Positions 21,696 through 24,660 of a DNA stretch of 24,660 bases are shown in pieces. Below the pieces are notes generated by a model that was given only the letters and a program-made list of their open reading frames with translations, searched no databases and was not told the DNA's origin. Origin of the DNA: Actinomycetota bacterium (GTDB lineage: Bacteria; Actinomycetota; Acidimicrobiia; Acidimicrobiales; Ilumatobacteraceae). The position numbers and the translations under genes are program-made. Within the stretch, counting starts at the first letter, position 1. Each line of letters opens with the position of its first letter. The stretch covers positions 1 to 24,660 of the forward strand of contig WLKU01000004.1 in NCBI GenBank assembly GCA_009701105.1, given 5' to 3'.

Positions 21696-23152
21696 CGTGT
21701 ACCCACATTAGTAACGAGTTGCGTGACGGGTTCGGAGCCGACGGCGCCACTTGCCCAGCCGCCAATGATTTCGGAGAATAATCCCGCACCACCGCCGGCA
21801 TGAACAAGCAGGATTCCGTTTGGTCGAAACTTTGACACGGTGAGTTGTTCGTACTTTTGCAAGACGCCTTCAGCCATGCCATGACTGCCGCGCACGATGT
21901 CGCTTCCTTTGAGCTGTAGGCGTGCGTGTAGCTCTTCTGTAACGCGCTCGCGGCTCCAACCCGCTTCACCGAATACTCGCGCGTGCTCAGGACCAACGAC
22001 GAGCATCGCATCATAGGCAAGCGGAAGTTTTGGATGCTCGACAGTGAGCAGTGTGGCGGCAAGTGAAGTCACAAGTTGTTCTGGGTTACGTGCGAGTTGG
22101 TCGGTGACACAACGTGGGCCTTCACCTGCAAAGACTGTTACTGCATCGGTATCTCTAGCGACACCGCGAGCAACTGCAAGTGAAGTCCATGGCGAGCCAA
22201 TCTCGTCTTCGGCAAAACAGAAACTGAGTTTGCCGGGCATGCCGTGCGCAGCACGATCGATTTCGCCCGGACGACCACCACCAACATTGCGGATAGTGAG
22301 TTGCACTGCGCGACCAATGGTCATGTTGGCGCGATTGCCTTGACCAAGCACGTTGACGCCACTATTCATTCCAATTGCTCGCGAGCCTGGCCCGCTGCAC
22401 ACAATCACTGGGCCAACCGGCATCGTGGTAGCCAGCACGCCGTGCATATTGAACTCGTCAGTGCACACAGCCTTCAGTGCTGCAATCACCCACGGAAGAT
22501 ATTCGGGTAGGCAGCCAGCCATCACGGCGTTGATCGCAATCTTTTCGACGGTGAGTTCGACCAAATCGGGTGGGGCAATTGCAACAATGTCGGATGGTGC
22601 GAGTGAAGTACCACTCAGCATGCGCATTACGCGCTCTTGCGTGGGAGGCACCACGGGCAAACCATCCGTCCAGCCGCGTGCAAAAAGAGCTTCCATCTCG
22701 TCTTCGAGTGATGCGATTTCGATTCTGCGCGAAACAAGTAATGAGCCCTCAAATTTGGCGCGCAGTGTGTCTACTTTGTCGGGATCAACACTGAGCGAGC
22801 CGCAACCAGGTCGGTAGGCGGGGAGTCCATCACCGATGTTTGGTAAATCAAACGTGTGAGCCCATTCGTTTTGTAGCCAGCCAACTATGCGATCAGTTTC
22901 TGCACCATTGACAACTTTGATAACTGTTGGCACTGTTTCGATGTTGTTGTGCCAACTGATTGACAGGTCTGCATCGTGAATGACTTTTGCACCATCTGGA
23001 AACGATGCATCATCTTGGGAATAAATCGTGATGCCATGTGACGATTGGAGTTGTGCCAACAGCGGAGCAACCATCACGCATGTTGCGCAGTCGCGCTTGA
23101 CTACGACATAAATGCCATTTGCTAATACGGATCCAGTTGAACTATCAGGCAC
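21692..23152 (-). CDS. Thioredoxin-like domain fused to a GWTDGLPVVPP-type domain, function unknown
   Basis: A protein of about 486 aa. Residues 1-105 look like a thioredoxin fold: a strand IYVVVKRDCATCVMVAPLLAQL with C22-A-T-C25, and a cis-Pro strand ETVPTVIKV. A linker YRPGCGSLSVDPD follows. The large C-terminal part begins ARGWTDGLPVVPPTQERV and contains EKIAINAVMAGCLPEYLPWVIAAL (cited in part), NMHGVLATTMPVGPVIV and RNVGGGRPGEIDRAAHGMPGKLSFCFAEDE. I recall this C-terminal type from unannotated proteins that neighbour UGSC-family genes, but cannot name a reaction. It overlaps the hydrolase gene before it (start within its last 8 nt, GTG 23152; TTG 23158 is possible) and the selenoprotein gene after it (ATGA). 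Tight coupling suggests one pathway, with this CxxC domain a candidate redox partner of the selenoprotein. Confidence 0.75.
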   Translation of the reverse strand: MPDSSTGSVLANGIYVVVKRDCATCVMVAPLLAQLQSSHGITIYSQDDASFPDGAKVIHDADLSISWHNNIETVPTVIKVVNGAETDRIVGWLQNEWAHTFDLPNIGDGLPAYRPGCGSLSVDPDKVDTLRAKFEGSLLVSRRIEIASLEDEMEALFARGWTDGLPVVPPTQERVMRMLSGTSLAPSDIVAIAPPDLVELTVEKIAINAVMAGCLPEYLPWVIAALKAVCTDEFNMHGVLATTMPVGPVIVCSGPGSRAIGMNSGVNVLGQGNRANMTIGRAVQLTIRNVGGGRPGEIDRAAHGMPGKLSFCFAEDEIGSPWTSLAVARGVARDTDAVTVFAGEGPRCVTDQLARNPEQLVTSLAATLLTVEHPKLPLAYDAMLVVGPEHARVFGEAGWSRERVTEELHARLQLKGSDIVRGSHGMAEGVLQKYEQLTVSKFRPNGILLVHAGGGAGLFSEIIGGWASGAVGSEPVTQLVTNVGTR

Positions 23153-24032
23153 GCCCAACTACCCAATCGATTATCAATTTGTTCACTGCTATTGGTTGCT
23201 CGAGTTGCATGAAGTGTCCAGCATTCTCGACAATTTCGACGCGGGCATTTGATGGCGCAACACTTGCTGCGTGCGTTGCAACTTCGGTGCCGATACACCC
23301 GTCATTGCGACCGTGCAAATACAGAACTGGTTGCGTAGGAGTTTCGGATTGGGCAAGGGTTTGTGCTTCGTTGAGAGCAGGGTCGCGATAACCCGCACCA
23401 AGAGTTGCGCGATAGTAACCAAGTGCAGCCTGCAAGTTGGCTGAGTCTGTGAGACAGGCTTTGACGTGAGCGAGATCGGTTGTTGCATCGAAACCAGGTG
23501 ACCACTGGGCCCACAACATGTCAATGAATGCAAAGTTGTTGGCAGATACCAAGAAATCACTCAACGCGTGTTGAAAGAAAAACATGTACCAGCTGCGTTG
23601 CAATTGCGCGAGGTTGCCCATGAATGCTGCACCCATTGCGCCCCACGGCGGTACTGCCATGCCAACAACACGTTTCCAATTGTCGGGAGCAATGATGGCC
23701 GCGCCGTAAACAGCTGGAGCACCCCAGTCATGTCCGATGATCACGGCATCCTGCGAACCACCGAGTGCTGCGTGCAACGCATTTGCGTCAGCGCTCAGTG
23801 CGGCAGTTTGATATGCGCCATTTGGTGCAACGCTTGTTGGTGCGTAACCACGCATAAATGGTGCAACTGCATGAAAGCCTGCATCGGCAAGTGCTGGCAA
23901 CAAGTGTCGCCACGTGTTTGCAGAGTCTGGAAAGCCATGCATGCATAATGCGAGAGGTCCAGTTCCACATTCGAGATAAGTGAAGTCAATTGCATTGGCG
24001 GCAACGGTGCTCGACGAAATTGGTGAGGCCAT
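23145..24032 (-). CDS. Epoxide-hydrolase-like alpha/beta hydrolase
   Basis: A 295-aa alpha/beta hydrolase. The oxyanion-hole motif is MHGFPDS (about 31-37). The nucleophile elbow is IIGHDWGAPAV with Asp102, as in epoxide hydrolases and haloalkane dehalogenases rather than Ser esterases. The later acid is in HGRNDGCIG and the catalytic His in ENAGHFMQLEQP. The cap region contains RSWYMFFFQHALSDFL. The substrate is unknown. A frame extends to 24266 but would overlap the divergent flavin reductase. ATG 24032 matches the family N-terminus and has TATGGT 6 nt upstream. It heads the operon that continues into the thioredoxin-fusion and selenoprotein genes, overlapping the next gene by 8 nt. Confidence 0.85.
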   Translation of the reverse strand: MASPISSSTVAANAIDFTYLECGTGPLALCMHGFPDSANTWRHLLPALADAGFHAVAPFMRGYAPTSVAPNGAYQTAALSADANALHAALGGSQDAVIIGHDWGAPAVYGAAIIAPDNWKRVVGMAVPPWGAMGAAFMGNLAQLQRSWYMFFFQHALSDFLVSANNFAFIDMLWAQWSPGFDATTDLAHVKACLTDSANLQAALGYYRATLGAGYRDPALNEAQTLAQSETPTQPVLYLHGRNDGCIGTEVATHAASVAPSNARVEIVENAGHFMQLEQPIAVNKLIIDWVVGRA

Positions 24033-24038
24033 TGCCAA

Positions 24039-24044
24039 ACCATA
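24039..24044 (-). promoter_or_regulatory. -10 element for the selenoprotein operon
   Basis: On the minus strand TATGGT ends 6 nt before ATG 24032 of the hydrolase gene. It stands 6 nt from the divergent flavin reductase -10, so the two promoters occupy the same 31-nt spacer. Confidence 0.5.
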
Positions 24045-24050
24045 GTTGAG

Positions 24051-24056
24051 TAACAT
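24051..24056 (+). promoter_or_regulatory. -10 element for the flavin reductase gene
   Basis: TAACAT ends 7 nt before ATG 24064, favouring that start over the in-frame TTG at 24046. Confidence 0.5.
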
Positions 24057-24063
24057 CAAAGAC

Positions 24064-24570
24064 ATGACAGCGAACTTTGATAGTGCCCGATTTAGGCAAG
24101 TGCTGGGGCACTTACCAACCGGCGTTGTAATCGTGACCGGATTGGATGCCGAGGCACAACCGATTGGCGTGACGATTGGTTCATTTGTATCGGTGTCTCT
24201 CGACCCGCCGTATGTCGGATTCTTTATTGGAAAATCGCGTAGTTGGCCTGAAATCCCAAGTGGCACTTTATTTTGCGCGAATGTGCTGAGTGATGCTCAA
24301 ACCGAATTGTGCTGGAGATTTGCCAAAGATCCTGTCGACGGGGCAGCAAATCGTTTTGATGGTCTTGAATGGAAACAATCTTCGAATGGCATGCCGATCT
24401 TGTCCGGCATCCTCGCATCGATCGACTGCACCGTTGAGTCGGTTACGCCAGCAGGGGATCATCGTTTTGTACTCGCTCAAGTGACGTCATTGAACGCCAC
24501 CGAAGTAACACATGACGCGATGGTCTTTTATAAGGGCAAAGTCGGTGGTGTAGCAATAAATGGAATCTAA
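24064..24570 (+). CDS. Flavin reductase family protein (FMN-binding split barrel)
   Basis: A 168-aa flavin reductase of the HpaC/RutF type, which supplies reduced flavin to a partner monooxygenase or acts as an NAD(P)H:FMN oxidoreductase. LGHLPTGVVIVTGLD (about 10-24), GVTIGSFVSVSLDPPYVGFFIGKSRSWPEI (cited as core), FCANVLSDAQTELCWRFA and the C-terminal HRFVLAQVTSL follow the family order. FYKGKVGG near the end matches the common L/FYRGxYG motif. No oxygenase is visible in the window, so the partner is unknown. It is divergent from the hydrolase-selenoprotein operon. Its stop overlaps the next gene by 11 nt, which suggests co-expression with the MauE/DoxX-like protein. Confidence 0.87.
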   Translation: MTANFDSARFRQVLGHLPTGVVIVTGLDAEAQPIGVTIGSFVSVSLDPPYVGFFIGKSRSWPEIPSGTLFCANVLSDAQTELCWRFAKDPVDGAANRFDGLEWKQSSNGMPILSGILASIDCTVESVTPAGDHRFVLAQVTSLNATEVTHDAMVFYKGKVGGVAINGI

Positions 24571-24660
24571 TTTTGCTTGGGCGTGCGCCTCGGTTGTTGG
24601 CGTAGTTTTCATTTTTGCAGGGATTCAAAAATTACTTGCTGGTATTGAATGGCTTGTGCA
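24560..24660 (+). CDS. MauE/DoxX-like membrane protein (5' part only)
   Basis: ATG 24560 lies within the end of the flavin reductase gene (11-nt overlap) and opens a frame that runs off the window without a stop, giving 33 complete codons. The start MESNFAWACASVVGVVFIF continues AGIQKLLAGIEWLV. A first membrane helix ending in an AGxxKL motif is typical of MauE/DoxX-type proteins, which are often tied to thiol-redox or quinone chemistry. The call rests on about 33 residues and is therefore tentative. Confidence 0.5.
   Translation, partial: MESNFAWACASVVGVVFIFAGIQKLLAGIEWLV

Noticed and set aside
24033..24266. N-terminal extension of the alpha/beta hydrolase
   Set aside because: It would run antisense through the flavin reductase start, and the family N-terminus and a TAnnnT element both point to ATG 24032.
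1..24660. CRISPR array, insertion sequence, prophage or integron
   Set aside because: No regularly spaced repeats, transposase, integrase or terminal inverted repeats were seen. The only repeats are the two palindromes and a short coding repeat.

Overview
The window looks like a dense, mid-GC (about half GC, judged by eye) actinobacterial chromosome segment, most likely from the class Acidimicrobiia (Ilumatobacter-like). The evidence is an F420-dependent luciferase-like oxidoreductase, a MutY with a short actinobacterial-type C-terminus, ethylmalonyl-CoA pathway enzymes, and a very consistent leaderless promoter style: TAnnnT placed 6-9 nt before the start codon at 16 of 25 coding starts. The class assignment is inference from gene content. 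I see no insertion sequences, prophage, CRISPR array or rRNA, and no gene-free stretch over 300 bp.

Region 1 (1-2343): citramalate synthase (isoleucine route) preceded by an apparent transcription attenuator. This consists of a 17-codon leader peptide with a run of four Ile codons, a hairpin, and a textbook terminator. A conserved hypothetical gene follows. Region 2 (2353-5173): a DUF2237 gene divergent from gltX, a YdcF-like membrane protein, then tRNA-Gln(CTG) and tRNA-Glu(CTC) separated by two near-identical tandem palindromes. Region 3 (5195-9917): an amidase divergent from an MFS exporter that overlaps a molybdopterin oxidoreductase. Region 4 (9927-13836): mscL, an SGNH-hydrolase lipoprotein, an F420-type oxidoreductase, and class I fumarase in convergent, abutting orientation. 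Region 5 (13857-20294): a thioredoxin-fold protein divergent from an IF-2B-like protein, then a CoA-ester lyase, a HAD hydrolase, an acyl-CoA dehydrogenase of the methylsuccinyl-CoA dehydrogenase type, a UPF0104-type membrane protein and a MaoC hydratase. The lyase, dehydrogenase and hydratase together fit the late steps of the ethylmalonyl-CoA pathway (methylsuccinyl-CoA to mesaconyl-CoA to methylmalyl-CoA to glyoxylate plus propionyl-CoA).

Region 6 (20228-24660): mutY, then on the opposite strand a three-gene overlapping operon running right to left: an epoxide-hydrolase-like alpha/beta hydrolase, a thioredoxin-domain fusion protein, and a UGSC-family protein. The last is split by one in-frame TGA that sits in a U-G-S-C-T-S-C motif and is followed 11 nt later by a perfect 7-bp hairpin. 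I read it as a selenocysteine codon with its bacterial SECIS element. A divergent flavin reductase and the start of a MauE/DoxX-like membrane protein close the window.

The strongest leads are the selenoprotein operon, the Ile attenuator with a leaderless leader peptide, and the pervasive leaderless gene starts, several of which use the upstream gene's stop codon as the first three bases of the -10 element.
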